A stretch of 60,000 nucleotides of DNA from positions 6,699,976-6,759,975 of the forward strand of contig CM022665.1 of the NCBI GenBank assembly GCA_012295275.1, given 5' to 3'. Positions 49,768-58,400 of the stretch are shown here, one piece after another (position 1 is the first letter of the stretch; every line of letters begins with the position of its first letter). The position numbers and the translations under genes are program-made. The DNA comes from Chrysomallon squamiferum (taxonomy: Eukaryota > Mollusca > Gastropoda > Neomphalida > Peltospiridae). Below the pieces are notes generated by a model. It was not told the DNA's origin and did not search any database. It saw only the letters and a list, made by a program, of their open reading frames with translations.

Positions 49768-52700
49768 ATTACACAATTTTGAATATTCATTTTAAATTTG
49801 GTTAAAGATTGACTTTTAGTCATTTAGCAACAGTTGACATAGGTCATTTTGACAGGCTTTTAAAAATTAGTTGTAACATCACTTATCTAACACTTTATTC
49901 TTTCTTTCTTTTCTTTTTTTTAAATCACTTTAGTGGTTTTCTTGATTAAGTGTATTATGTATACACATACAGCAGGGTTCCAAACAAGAGGGTGGTTTAT
50001 GCAAAATAGTCATCCATTTGTACTAACCTCTGCCTTACTTTTAATCCACAGTTAAGTTCTAATTTGTTTTCTTCTTTTTTTTTAATAAAAATATCAACAG
50101 GAAGTATTGTCTCCATTGTGTCCAAAAATCACGTAACCCCATTTTCAATTAGACTTAGGTTATTTCCATCAAATTATATTTATTTATAAATCACTGGGGA
50201 AAAACAAATTATTTTATTGCTATTCTACATATAGTTTTATAACTAGAATGGACTGAATAAATAAATTACAAATGAAAGTTAGTGCTGTGGTTGCCTCCTT
50301 ACTCTAGCCTTGGTGCTTCAAAATTTGTACAATATTCATGGCAGTAAAGACCTGTAACTCCCTTGGTTTGCCACCATGCCCATTCCATACATTTCAACTC
50401 AACAAGGCAATATCTTGGGTGCCGCCATATTGGGTAATCAAGGGATATTTCATGGAACAATCTCAGTATTACATTAATTACATATCTATGTTGCTTTACT
50501 TGTTAATTAGAAATGTCATGGCAGGATAGAATTAAAAAAGCACGAAGAGCTGAAATTTAGCTGGTGTGTGTGTGCGTGTGTGCATGTGTGTAAATCCAAA
50601 TTACAACCAAAGAAGTACTGAATAGAGTAGATAATAAAAAAAATGCGAAATAACAATGTTTGGAAGAGCAAAAAGCTTTCTTTTTTTCATACTGTATCAA
50701 AATAAATACCTCAAGATGGGAAGGATTTGGAATAAATGATACATGTAATGGTTTTCCACTGTAGTCAAGATCAACTGATGTATCTGTAGGAAAAAAAAAA
50801 AAAAAAATACAAATTTTAATTTGTAATTGCAATATCTGTTCATAAATGACTAATATGTAATGTCTATTTACAATAACTTTACTGTGCATAAAGTGAGTAA
50901 ATTTGTCCAGCTAATTATTTCCAATAGAATACAATTTCTTCTTCAAAGCATTTTGAGTTTGATATGTAACAAGATTTGTAGAAAAAAAAAAAAACAGTTT
51001 AAAATTATGAAATGTTCTTGTTATTGCATAAACAACTATCTGCCATTGTGAATACCCGGACAGGAATTCAACATAAAAACCGCCACATATTTTGACATTT
51101 TAGTTTTTAATTTAATTATCACTCATTCAAGTAAGAAATGTTCGGCTATACTTACACCCCACTTTCTATTGCATGAAACATTACATAAATTAAAAACTAC
51201 ATTTTTAATATATAATCCCAATTTAGATATCATTAAAGAATTAGTTTTCCCTTTATCAAATTTTTCAAATGTACAGAAAACTGTAGTTATTTCATATGAC
51301 AGACCTTCTGTTCAGGTACAACAAATCTGGCAACATTTAAATATTGTGATCTTCTAGAAGTATATAAAATATTTATGATAATTTTAACAGTTTTAACAAT
51401 TTATGTTTTCAATAATGCTCAAAGTTTAGCTAAAGCTTTACAGAACCGCAACACAGAGTTTAAAGCAATCACCAACCTTCCAAAAAAAAAAGAATGAAAC
51501 ACTACATCAATCAGCTGATTTGGTTATCAATTATAAAAGGTAAGTAACAATTCATAAATGAAATTCCTTTTAGTGCACCTACATAAGATTATGGCTAAAC
51601 AGTTATTACTCACACAAATGAGAAAGCACATCCCCAGCTCCTCGTGTTCCTGGAGGCAATTCGGATTTCCCCTTCATCTAAATATATACATATATATATA
51701 AAAAATTGCATCACTGACTTACACACACAATGTATAATAAATTCATCAGAAATGCATCTTGTGTGTTGGTGCACGTAAAAATCATGGAAATGCAACAGTT
51801 GATGATTTAATGACTCAAAGTTGCACATCTCCAAATTAAATAAGGTAATTGAAATATGTTTTTTGTATTTTGTTAACATTTTTCTCTCTTCATTTAACTA
51901 AATAATAACAATTTTGTCAAATGTGTCCAATATCCAGTTTCTTGTTCTCTGCCACATATATCAAAACATGATATGAATAATTATTAAAATGTGTTCTATG
52001 TTAAAGTCTGCACAACTGCTATACAGAAATCTATAGCTAGAATACAAAACAGTTGAAGTCAAAAGTGTAGTGCAAGTTAATATTCAATAATAAATACCTT
52101 CTGAAACATTAAAACAGGTGGGAAATGTAATAAACATGTGAGAAAGTTTAAACGTCCTCTGTGAGGCATTCCTACAACAATGTTTGACACATCATCTGAA
52201 AATATTCAATAAATTTTAATTTTCAACAATCTGACATTTTAAAATTTCTAAAGTAGTCCAAAATAAATGAGATACTCTAAATGTTTCTGACCATTAAAAA
52301 AAATGTGTTACTACTTTTAAAGTCCAAAATAATCTGTAAAGTGGTCAAAAATAGACACTTGAAATATTTTTTTAAATTAAAGAAATTTTTGACATTTAAA
52401 TACAAAACAATCTTCACATTACTGATTTTAAAAATTACATTGCCTTGAAACTCCTTGTAATTTTGTTACCAACATTATTAATAATAAATTTTTAAAATTT
52501 ACAAGTAATTATTTTTTTAACTGTCCTTCATTTATGTTTTCTATCTTTATAAAATAAACTGCAATAGGCCACAGAATGAGAAGCTCACATTCAGTACAAG
52601 CACTGAAGATTTCATCAAAAACTCCCATCATGCTTTCACCTCCTTCTCCTCCATACCGTTTAACTGTGGTAAACTTGTTTGCCAGAAAATGGTCAAAAGC

Positions 52701-55256
52701 CTTGAAATATAAAATTGCTAAATATTTATGCTTTGAAAACTGGTGGGTAAAATGAATTTAGTAATAAATTATCAGTTATTATTCAGTAATGATATAATGC
52801 ATGGAAATTTAAAAGAATAGTTTTACATATTAATAAAATTTTATCTTTCAAATAAAACACAGAGAAAATGAGTCTCAAAAACGTATTTTAATATAATATT
52901 CAAAAAATAAATAAACTGAATATACTTCTAATTCAGCACTTTATGTTGCAAATAAAATCTGAAATAAATTTATCTGTGACAAACATTATAAGCTAGATGT
53001 GATAGACTGAGAGCCAGATTGTTTTATTTGGTAGAATTACTAAAGATTTAAGGAGACTGTGGTGTAAAACATTGAAATGAAGTCAATTTCTTAAATAAAT
53101 GTAATGCAGGATTAAATAAGGTCATTACTATAATTACCTTCAAAATAAGATTTAATGTTTGAGAAAATTTAAATCCAATTTCTTTGTTATTAAAACAAAT
53201 ATATTATGGGAAAGGCCTCATACAAAAGGGATTGAAATATATGGATTATGAAAGTTCACCTATCACTCTCATACTGTTCACATGTAGACTGTGATGTGTG
53301 GCAAAACTGAACTTGCTTTCTAGAAAACTTTAAATTATTTTAATTAGTTCACCTTTTCACTTTCATGACAGTTGATTGAATCGTAGACCAGTAGTATTTC
53401 TCAGATGGAAACAAATAGCAAAGAGTTTTGAGATGAAATGCTCACAACAATTAACTCAATTTTGAAAGCTGTTACTTAAATTCTAAATTTAATCCAAAAA
53501 AAACAATTTTATTTTGCAATTTGTATCCTCTTTGTCCCCAATTCGTCAACACACAATAGATAAAAGTGATATTTAAGGCAATGCAAACCTGACATCTCAA
53601 CATTAGTTTGGCTAGCCCTATTTTTCTGTCATTGTTTAAAGTGACATTGTGCTGGCTTTCAAACTCTCTAGCAAACCATACTCTTTCTTCTTCTGTCTGT
53701 AAAAATTCAGAAAGATTAGGAAACATCATCATTATGCTAAATTCTAATCACAATTAACTAAAGTTTTGGTTGCCAAAAAATAATATTGACACTTTCACAT
53801 TAATCATTAGTTTGGATTAAACATAACTGAATTATAGCTTACATACTATGCTTAGATTAAAATAAACAAAACTGTAAAACTTCATATTGTTAGGTTAATT
53901 AGCTAATGATGTGTAGTTTTATAGCTATATCTAAGTAATCAATTAGCTGATTACATCAATATACCATTTTAAGAGAATATTTGTATTTACTACATTTAAA
54001 TACACTTGATTTTTTATAAATGATCTTAACTAACTTGCAAATGGTCAAATTCTGCTGTGATAGGTCCACAGTATACTTGTTCCAATCTGTTAACTAACTC
54101 TTTAACAGACACTTGATCTCCACTGCAGCCATTGAAAATACCTTTAACACTGACTGATTGGTTTTCATCTGACAATCCATATCTGGATGCATTCAACTCA
54201 GGAGGTTCACTTTTTGTTATTTTAAAAGAAAAAAAATGTTTAAATATTTTTACTAAGCTTTATTGTAAATTTAAATTAGATTTTTATAATGTTGATAAAA
54301 AAATAGACATGTAAAACTTGAAAATAATTTTAATATAAAAAAAAATTGTATTACCTTCTTTTAGTTAATCCCAATGGATCTGTTAATGCTTTCTTATGAC
54401 CATGTCTGTGATAAGCTTCCACTAACTGGAAGACATTGCAATTGTCTTTCTGGTTCTGTATGATCTGTTTTGATGCTGTTTAAATCATAAACATTATAAA
54501 ACTTTTATGACAAGGTGTAATTTTGATACAATTTCAAATACGATAAATAAATAGAGTAAGTGTGATAACAAATTTTAATTTTTTCACTTTCACTAGAAAA
54601 TACAAAACAACTGCATTTATAACATGTTTTAATAGTATCGTTATTACCGACAAATTTCAAATGACAACAGAGCTGACAGGAAAGTACTGTGGAATTTTAC
54701 CTAAATACTCTACATTTGTGAGTCCAAAAATTTTAACTATGTGCTAATTAAAATTAATATTTAAATACTGTTTTGTTTTGTTTTTCAAATTTATTTTGTT
54801 ACATATATTTTTTAAACAGCAAGTGTATTTTCATGTAAATATATTTATCAACGTAATTTGTTAACATGAAATCAACAGTACCTGAAGTGAAAAAAGTTAA
54901 TAAAGGGAAATTATTTCTATCTTGTCTTCTAAATTTCCATTTATTTTCAAAAGATACATTTTTAATAAGTTAAGTTGTTTAATAACACTCTAATTGTTCG
55001 AAGTGAAGTATTGTTAAGCTAATAATACAGTAAGAGGTGTGTCCAACATGCTACATCTTATTGGTTAGCATCAACATGTGTCGAATACACACAATCACAA
55101 TGTCAATGTCAATGTCAAAATAAATATGTGCCTACCTCTGTCCTTCGCCACTCTTGGTTTAAAACCATGTACACCCGTTCTTGAATGATACAATAAATAA
55201 TACAGCCTGAAACTGTATGTGCATTTTCTTGTTAAGATACGGCTATTTATCAGCAT
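41193..55256 (-). CDS. DHTKD1: DHTKD1: mitochondrial 2-oxoadipate dehydrogenase E1 component, 23 coding exons
   Basis: Complete gene on the minus strand. Twenty-three exons join in phase to 2754 nt, 917 residues (human DHTKD1 is 919). It is the thiamine-diphosphate E1 that decarboxylates 2-oxoadipate to glutaryl-CoA in lysine, hydroxylysine and tryptophan breakdown, using shared E2/E3 subunits in the mitochondrial matrix. Visible: a basic presequence (1-38, no acidic residue); GMPHRGRLN 221-229; NPSHLE 286-291; the ThDP/Mg motif GDAS (332-335) to NNQLG (365-369); [10 protein letters not shown] near 432-441; [14 protein letters not shown] 593-606; [12 protein letters not shown] 638-649; [15 protein letters not shown] 696-710; C-terminal EKSFA. 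It is DHTKD1 rather than OGDH because of the overall length, GVHGFKPR near the N-terminus, HGxDGAGPxHSSCR, [12 protein letters not shown] and the short KSFA end; OGDH is about 100 residues longer. The start is the ATG at 55256, preceded in frame by TAA. Confidence 0.97.
41543..41628 (-). CDS. DHTKD1: DHTKD1 exon 22 (residues 856-884)
   Basis: Acceptor AATTTCTTTAG, donor AAG|GTACAA. Encodes [23 protein letters not shown]-x-NMGPW is invariant in OGDH-type E1s. Confidence 0.96.
41846..41909 (-). CDS. DHTKD1: DHTKD1 exon 21 (residues 835-855)
   Basis: Acceptor TTTTGTTTCAG, donor G|GTAAAA. Encodes [17 protein letters not shown], matching the LCPFPLD helix. Confidence 0.95.
42077..42322 (-). CDS. 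DHTKD1: DHTKD1 exon 20 (residues 753-834)
   Basis: Acceptor CATCCTTTTCAG, donor GAG|GTAATA. The largest coding exon: [45 protein letters not shown]. This is the C-terminal transketolase-like domain. Confidence 0.97.
42323..42693 (-). other. DHTKD1 intron 19
   Basis: 371-bp AT-rich GT-AG intron. Nothing recognisable. Confidence 0.85.
42694..42795 (-). CDS. DHTKD1: DHTKD1 exon 19 (residues 719-752)
   Basis: Acceptor GTTTATTTCAG, donor CAG|GTACAT, phase 0. Encodes [20 protein letters not shown] and QYFHLLRRQ, nearly identical to human DHTKD1. Confidence 0.97.
42796..43238 (-). other. DHTKD1 intron 18
   Basis: 443-bp AT-rich GT-AG intron. Nothing recognisable. Confidence 0.85.
43239..43339 (-). 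CDS. DHTKD1: DHTKD1 exon 18 (residues 685-718)
   Basis: Acceptor TTCTGTTGCAG, donor CAA|GTGATT. Encodes [20 protein letters not shown] and [13 protein letters not shown]. The position that is Tyr in human DHTKD1 (HGYDGAG) is Ile here; OGDH has Met. Confidence 0.95.
44052..44144. repeat. Foldback repeat: 41-nt arms, 11-nt loop
   Basis: Left arm 44052-44092 and right arm 44104-44144 are reverse complements with about three mismatches. The core of each arm is GCTTGCTCTGATTAGC. The transcript of either strand would form a stable hairpin of about 93 nt. The same arm sequence occurs singly at 37375-37429 and 48652-48706, so this is a dispersed family (foldback MITE-like). Confidence 0.85.
44410..44783 (+). 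pseudogene. Mutator-like (MULE) transposase C-terminal remnant, frameshifted
   Basis: First frame: [20 protein letters not shown], then [20 protein letters not shown] and NIFKFINMI before TAA at 44599. After a one-base shift the family sequence resumes: [39 protein letters not shown], stop at 44781. The N-x-VE-W-H-x-(K/R)L...HPNI...EQ order is typical of the C-terminal part of MULE transposases in invertebrates. The catalytic DDE part is not present in recognisable form. It is a dead insertion lying antisense in DHTKD1 intron 17. Confidence 0.75.
45122..45278 (-). CDS. DHTKD1: DHTKD1 exon 17 (residues 633-684)
   Basis: Acceptor TATTTTTAG, donor A|GTAATT. Encodes [29 protein letters not shown]. 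The Glu of GFEYG is the conserved ThDP-activating glutamate. Confidence 0.95.
45279..45665 (-). other. DHTKD1 intron 16
   Basis: 387-bp GT-AG intron. Nothing recognisable. Confidence 0.85.
45666..45805 (-). CDS. DHTKD1: DHTKD1 exon 16 (residues 586-632)
   Basis: Acceptor TTTGTTTTTCAG, donor GAG|GTAACA. Encodes [17 protein letters not shown], a hallmark of the pyrimidine-binding domain, then [11 protein letters not shown]. Confidence 0.96.
46089..46209 (-). CDS. DHTKD1: DHTKD1 exon 15 (residues 546-585)
   Basis: Acceptor TTTTGTGTATAG, donor G|GTGTGT. Encodes [19 protein letters not shown], the start of the transketolase-like pyrimidine-binding domain. Confidence 0.95.
46398..46529 (-). CDS. 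DHTKD1: DHTKD1 exon 14 (residues 502-545)
   Basis: Acceptor TTTAAACAAG, donor TGG|GTAATG. Encodes [20 protein letters not shown] and [12 protein letters not shown], parallel to the W-GL-QP...TGV-LD segment of human DHTKD1. Confidence 0.95.
46803..46904 (-). CDS. DHTKD1: DHTKD1 exon 13 (residues 468-501)
   Basis: Acceptor CATTTTGCAG, donor CAG|GTTGGT. A less conserved helical stretch ([17 protein letters not shown]). Its phase-0 borders and the flanking matches place it. Confidence 0.9.
46905..47301 (-). other. DHTKD1 intron 12
   Basis: 397-bp AT-rich GT-AG intron. Nothing recognisable. Confidence 0.85.
47302..47493 (-). CDS. DHTKD1: DHTKD1 exon 12 (residues 404-467)
   Basis: Acceptor TATTTTTACAG, donor GTG|GTAACT. 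Encodes [20 protein letters not shown] and [10 protein letters not shown], invariant in E1 enzymes. Confidence 0.96.
47494..47867 (-). other. DHTKD1 intron 11
   Basis: 374-bp GT-AG intron with (AAAT)n and (AT)n tracts near 47502-47620. Confidence 0.85.
47868..47943 (-). CDS. DHTKD1: DHTKD1 exon 11 (residues 378-403)
   Basis: Acceptor ATGTATTTGTAG, donor GAG|GTAAAA. Encodes [20 protein letters not shown] and PE, the strand that holds the cofactor pyrophosphate loop. Confidence 0.94.
47944..48964 (-). other. DHTKD1 intron 10
   Basis: 1.02-kb intron carrying one copy of the hairpin-family repeat at 48652-48706. The rest is AT-rich. Confidence 0.85.
48652..48706 (+). repeat. Hairpin-family repeat, half copy in DHTKD1 intron 10
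   Basis: TGTTGTAGACATGTTTCACA followed by ACAGCTCGCTCTGATTAGCA and CATTAAATTTTTTCC. Same arm as at 37375 and 44052-44144. A neighbouring AGTTCTAGTTACTATTAAGT may belong to the element. Confidence 0.75.
48965..49080 (-). CDS. DHTKD1: DHTKD1 exon 10 (residues 340-377)
   Basis: Acceptor TTGTTTTAAAAG, donor AG|GTAAGA. Completes the ThDP motif: [31 protein letters not shown]. The NNQ triplet coordinates Mg-ThDP in the family. Confidence 0.95.
49081..49522 (-). other. DHTKD1 intron 9
   Basis: 442-bp AT-rich GT-AG intron. Nothing recognisable. Confidence 0.85.
49523..49666 (-). CDS. DHTKD1: DHTKD1 exon 9 (residues 292-339)
   Basis: Acceptor TTATGATGCAG, donor CAA|GTAAGA. Encodes [14 protein letters not shown], a variable acidic loop, then [15 protein letters not shown], the first half of the ThDP-binding motif. 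Confidence 0.96.
49667..50709 (-). other. DHTKD1 intron 8
   Basis: 1.04-kb intron with a poly-A run at about 49737-49766 and a GT-rich tract near 50563-50590. No exon or transposon recognised. Confidence 0.85.
50710..50783 (-). CDS. DHTKD1: DHTKD1 exon 8 (residues 267-291)
   Basis: Acceptor TTTTTCCTACAG, donor GAG|GTATTT. Encodes [20 protein letters not shown] and HLE; the NPSHLE motif is shared with all OGDH-type E1s. Confidence 0.95.
50784..51613 (-). other. DHTKD1 intron 7
   Basis: 830-bp AT-rich GT-AG intron. Nothing recognisable. Confidence 0.85.
51614..51677 (-). CDS. DHTKD1: DHTKD1 exon 7 (residues 246-266)
   Basis: Acceptor TATATATTTAG, donor T|GTGAGT. A short 64-nt exon encoding [20 protein letters not shown], aligned with the MRG-SEFP...GDVLSHL segment. 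Confidence 0.92.
51678..52097 (-). other. DHTKD1 intron 6
   Basis: 420-bp intron with a short (TA)n tract beside the exon 7 acceptor. Nothing else. Confidence 0.85.
52098..52195 (-). CDS. DHTKD1: DHTKD1 exon 6 (residues 213-245)
   Basis: Acceptor AATATTTTCAG, donor AAG|GTATTT. Carries [11 protein letters not shown], the E1 signature whose His/Arg side chains line the substrate pocket. Confidence 0.96.
52196..52588 (-). other. DHTKD1 intron 5
   Basis: 393-bp AT-rich GT-AG intron. Nothing recognisable. Confidence 0.85.
52589..52700 (-). CDS. DHTKD1: DHTKD1 exon 5 (residues 176-212)
   Basis: Acceptor ATATTTCAAG, donor T|GTGAGC. Encodes [20 protein letters not shown] and GESMM, strongly conserved in E1 enzymes. 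Confidence 0.95.
52701..53588 (-). other. DHTKD1 intron 4
   Basis: 888-bp AT-rich GT-AG intron. Nothing recognisable. Confidence 0.85.
53589..53696 (-). CDS. DHTKD1: DHTKD1 exon 4 (residues 140-175)
   Basis: Acceptor AATTTTTACAG, donor CAG|GTTTGC, phase 0 on both sides. Encodes [13 protein letters not shown] and [12 protein letters not shown], equivalent to the DEKDWFAKRFE helix. Confidence 0.94.
53697..54034 (-). other. DHTKD1 intron 3
   Basis: 338-bp AT-rich GT-AG intron. Nothing recognisable. Confidence 0.85.
54035..54209 (-). CDS. DHTKD1: DHTKD1 exon 3 (residues 81-139)
   Basis: Weak acceptor (ATAACAAAAAG) after a T-rich tract; donor CAA|GTTAGT. Encodes [20 protein letters not shown], matching the YLNQIYCGQIS region of human DHTKD1. 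Phase requirements on both sides support these borders. Confidence 0.9.
54355..54475 (-). CDS. DHTKD1: DHTKD1 exon 2 (residues 41-80)
   Basis: Acceptor GATTTAAACAG, donor AG|GTAATA. Encodes [20 protein letters not shown], the conserved helix with the Y-x-x-HGHK motif that opens the E1 fold. Confidence 0.92.
54476..55135 (-). other. DHTKD1 intron 1
   Basis: 660-bp GT-AG intron following the presequence exon. Contains an inverted CCAAT (ATTGGTTA) near 55061 and a short AATGTC tandem near 55099-55116. No exon seen. Confidence 0.8.
55136..55256 (-). CDS. DHTKD1: DHTKD1 exon 1 (residues 1-40, mitochondrial presequence)
   Basis: Starts [16 protein letters not shown]: arginine/lysine, Ser/Thr and aromatic residues, no acids until D39, as expected for a matrix-targeting peptide. 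Then GVHGFKPR, matching the conserved start of the mature enzyme (human GVYGYRPR). The next in-frame triplet but two upstream is TAA, so the start is firm. Ends in phase 1 at donor G|GTAGGC. Confidence 0.9.
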
Positions 55257-55399
55257 AATTTGTTAACATAAAAACCTACTGAACGTAATACAGAGAAAAG
55301 CTAATAAAGGGATATAACTGTGTCAACCTATTATGGTAATAACTGTTTTGTGTTAATATTATATAATACATAAAGAAAGGTCCGTGCGATTTGAATAAT

Positions 55400-55400
55400 T

Positions 55401-55431
<31 letters not shown>

Positions 55432-55722
55432 CAAAATGGTTAGAACAAAACCGAAGCAAAACAAAAAATAATATATAAATAAAAAAAAAAAAATAATAAA
55501 TAATAAAAATAAAATGAAATAAAATAAAATAAAAATATTTTTTAAAATAAAAAAAAGTAATAATAAATAAATAAATAAATAAATAAATAAAATAAAATGA
55601 AATAAAATAAAAAATAAAAAAAAAAGTAATAATAAATAAATAAATAAAATAAGACATAAAATTTCAAACATATACCCTCAAAAATAAATAATTAAATAAA
55701 TAAATAAATAAATAAATAAAAC
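55400..55722. repeat. Low-complexity (ATT)n / (AAAT)n block upstream of DHTKD1
   Basis: A run of ATT units (about 55407-55430), then long A-rich DNA with AAAT repeats (55563-55590 and 55688-55719). It lies 150-470 bp upstream of the DHTKD1 start, in or next to its promoter. Open frames here are compositional artefacts (Phe/Leu/Ile/Tyr only). Confidence 0.9.
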
Positions 55723-56042
55723 ATTAAAAGTGAATTTCGTTCATATTAAAATCGATAAAAATCATTTCTGTACTTAGAGAAATATTTTAAGAATTACACA
55801 AACGTTCTGCAGTTATAACTATACTTATAAATGATGAGTCAAAGAAAGATTATATAAAGATAAAAAAAAAAAATTGGAATTAAAAAAGCAAATTAAAATA
55901 GCTAATATAAAAAGAAGGCATGACTATAAACTCGTAAGCATTATTTTAAGAAGACTATGATCTGCATTATTTTTAGCATGCTTATTTAAAATAATTGCCA
56001 TTTAAGTATGCTTATCGTGATTATCTCTCTTCTCTTTGGAAA

Positions 56043-56690
56043 CACAGTGGTACCTATCTTTAGCGGCCACCTACGATATACGGACATTTTCTGAGGCTTA
56101 CTGTTTTTCAGTAGGTGTGTCCCTTAGATCAACGGACACCTGTTGAACGCGGACGCTGACAGCAATTTTTAAATTATCATTCCGCTGCTAAAGCTGTCAG
56201 TCATACTGATTTGGATTTGTTTCTCCAAAAGAAATAATTTTATTGTACGAAAGCTTTATACAATATATGTTTTAAGATGGCATCGCCCATTTTCTGCACG
56301 GCAGTATTGTTTTTGTCGAATCACAAGAGCTGACGAACTGCAGTCGCCAACGCTTGCCCGCCAGACTTAGTGAGTTCAAACCTTCAACATCATTCCATGC
56401 ATATTTATGTTTTAATAAGTCTTTGCGGACTTTTGATGTAGAAAAGATGGTGCGGCTGGCACAAATCGGAAGTGTGTTTGGGTTTTAAATGCAATATTTT
56501 TTAAAACATAAATACAACCTTATGGTTGTTATGAGTTTTATGTCTTTCAAAATAGATTTTACTTACATCCACTGTAAGTATGTTTTTAAAAATTGTATTT
56601 TTTGTCCTTCTGATCAGAGGACACCTGTAATGTAGGAACACGTTTCCTTGGCCCCACTTTTGTATAGCAGGACAAAAACGCCTCCATAGA
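56043..56690. mobile_element. Possible degraded DNA transposon (CAGTGG...GCGGCCACCT end)
   Basis: Begins CACAGTGGTACCTATCTTTA followed by GCGGCCACCTACGATATACG and GACA, which resembles the ends of pogo-type elements carrying CAGTGG-ACCTC and GCGGACACC blocks. GGACACCT recurs at about 56134 (after TTAGATCAAC) and about 56619 (after CTGATCAGA), and CTGACAGC at 56156-56163 is mirrored by GCTGTCAG at 56193-56200. The segment is CpG-richer than its surroundings. No transposase and no clean opposite terminus were found. Confidence 0.4.
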
Positions 56691-57249
56691 AAAAAGATAA
56701 CTGCAAACATCCATTTAATTAAAGCATACATACTATATATATTTATCAAAATAGGATAATAATGGCATTTAATGTGTTTACTTGATCAGCATAATTACTC
56801 ACAAGATAACTGTCGTAATAATCGCAATTAAGATGAAGGCTGCAGTTTGAAGAGATAATATAATATAATATAAAACGCATACAGTCAAGTGACACGAAAT
56901 GAGATAACTTAACTTAGTACATTTTGGGAATTTCACTTTTTTAAATGTGAATGTAATTTTCGAAAAATAATATCAAAAGCTGACGAAAACTGCAGACTAG
57001 AATACATATATAATAATAATAATTATTATTATTATTTTTTTAAAGTTGAGGAGCGTTTGTACTACCTTGTTTTTGTTTTTTCACTAGGGGAGTTTTTTCC
57101 CTACTTGCATTTATATTAAAGGGGGGCTTTCTTCCGCCTGTGCATTTTTAGATTGGGGGCTAATGTCCATATCCCGAGTTTTATGAAATAAACGTACTGA
57201 GTTATCAGAAATAATTACAGTTTACCTTCTTTTTCTTCGTTTGTTCTTG

Positions 57250-57286
<37 letters not shown>

Positions 57287-57297
57287 TGTGTGTGTGT
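57250..57297. repeat. (TG)n microsatellite
   Basis: About 23 TG units with one C interruption. Confidence 0.92.
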
Positions 57298-57475
57298 TTT
57301 CCCCAGTTAAATTCATGTATAAATTAATGTAATCGAATAATAGTATTAGGTTCTTGGAGTTTCTTGCCACAAAACATTCATTTATGTTTTAAAATATTTT
57401 AAATATACTTTGACTATCTAAATGCAAAATGAAAACTCCCAAAAGGTCTGTATACAAATATTTATAATCACATTT

Positions 57476-57690
57476 AATAAAATAAATAAATAAATAAATA
57501 AATAAATGAATGAATGAATAAATAAAATAAAAATATTAATAATAAAAAATAAATAAAAAATAAAATTAAAATAAATAAATAAATAAATAAAAATAATAAT
57601 AAAAACTAATTAAAAAATAAAATAAAGAATAAAATAATAAAAAATAAATAATAATTAAAAAATTAAAAATAAAATAAAATAGTATTAGTA
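57476..57690. repeat. (AAAT)n low-complexity block
   Basis: Runs of AAAT with AATG and AAAAT variants. Similar in make-up to the block at 55.4-55.7 kb. Confidence 0.9.
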
Positions 57691-57769
57691 ATAAATGAAT
57701 ATTTCGAAAATTCGTAAATATATATATATATATGAGTCTCGTTTCAGCTTTTGTGTTCTTGTAACGCAA

Positions 57770-58065
57770 TCAATAGAATGACTACGTGTCAGTGCGACCA
57801 ATCATGCTGTGGAAACGTTGCAGCAGACATTAAGACCTTTGTACTCAGTGTCTATATCATGATCCGCAATATCGAAAATATCCAAAAGAACAGTGAACGC
57901 ATCAAATGTGTATATTTCAAATATATTAAGAATTTTTAATTTGTATAATATTTCAAGGCTATTTTATGCATTTTACTTCTATATCGTATTTTAAACTTAA
58001 ATAATTTCGAGAACTATTTGCTGTACATTGGCGTACGTATACAGTGATGAGGCCACTGGGCGAAG
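57770..58065 (+). promoter_or_regulatory. Candidate promoter/5' exon of a third gene
   Basis: A CpG-richer stretch bounded by AT-rich DNA, with CCAAT in GACCAATCATG near 57799. It ends in ATG AGG CCA CTG GGC GAA G|GTATGA, where the ATG is at 58047 and the donor follows 58065. The orientation would be + and divergent from DHTKD1, whose ATG is 2.8 kb to the left. The call rests on base composition and splice consensus only. Confidence 0.3.
58047..58065 (+). CDS. Candidate first coding exon of an unidentified + strand gene (partial)
   Basis: ATG then five codons (MRPLGE) and a split codon at a good donor (AAG|GTATGA), phase 1. The exon at 59616-59688 begins with the two bases needed. I do not recognise the product. 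An alternative acceptor at 58191 would also be in phase and would give a 75-residue basic ORF ending at 58400. Confidence 0.25.
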
Positions 58066-58193
58066 GTATGAAAATATGCGTCATTAGTGCGCAGTAGTGT
58101 ATTACTATATTAGAGTTGGTACGTGTTGTACATTTCACATTTGTATATGTTTTGTTTGCATGTAATGTAACTGAATTTTAACTTTTAAAAGTC

Positions 58194-58400
58194 TTGAGGG
58201 CATCAAAGTTTTTAATTATGACCCAAAAGGTGGACGTTATTTCTCATTTGATCGGAAAGGCCGAAAAGAAGAGAACAACATTGAACCGAAACAGCAACAT
58301 GCGAATAAGAGCTATGCTCGAAGCCACAATAAGGATGTTGAAGATAGATAAGCATAAACTTAACTCGATACAGCACATAAAAGAAAACTTGAATCGTTGA
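58194..58400 (+). CDS. Small basic ORF in CpG-richer DNA, function unknown
   Basis: Open frame ending at TGA 58398-58400. The first ATG (58218) gives 60 residues, MTQKVDVISHLIGKAEKKRT onward, with many Lys/Arg/Asn and likely helical. A second frame across the same bases (LEGIKVFNYDPKGGRYFSFD, stop near 58336) is also open. I recognise neither. The base composition (many CG dinucleotides) differs from surrounding introns and repeats, so it may be exonic or promoter DNA. Confidence 0.25.
   Translation: MRASKFLIMTQKVDVISHLIGKAEKKRTTLNRNSNMRIRAMLEATIRMLKIDKHKLNSIQHIKENLNR

Noticed and set aside
41193-55256. OGDH (2-oxoglutarate dehydrogenase E1) identity for the minus-strand gene
   Set aside because: Length 917, the HGxDGAGPxHSSCR version of the active-site motif, [12 protein letters not shown], the GVHGFKPR N-terminus and the KSFA C-terminus all favour DHTKD1. 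OGDH is longer and ends differently.
55276-55671. 131-residue minus-strand frame of Phe/Leu/Ile/Tyr
   Set aside because: Translation of (AAAT)n/(ATT)n low-complexity DNA.
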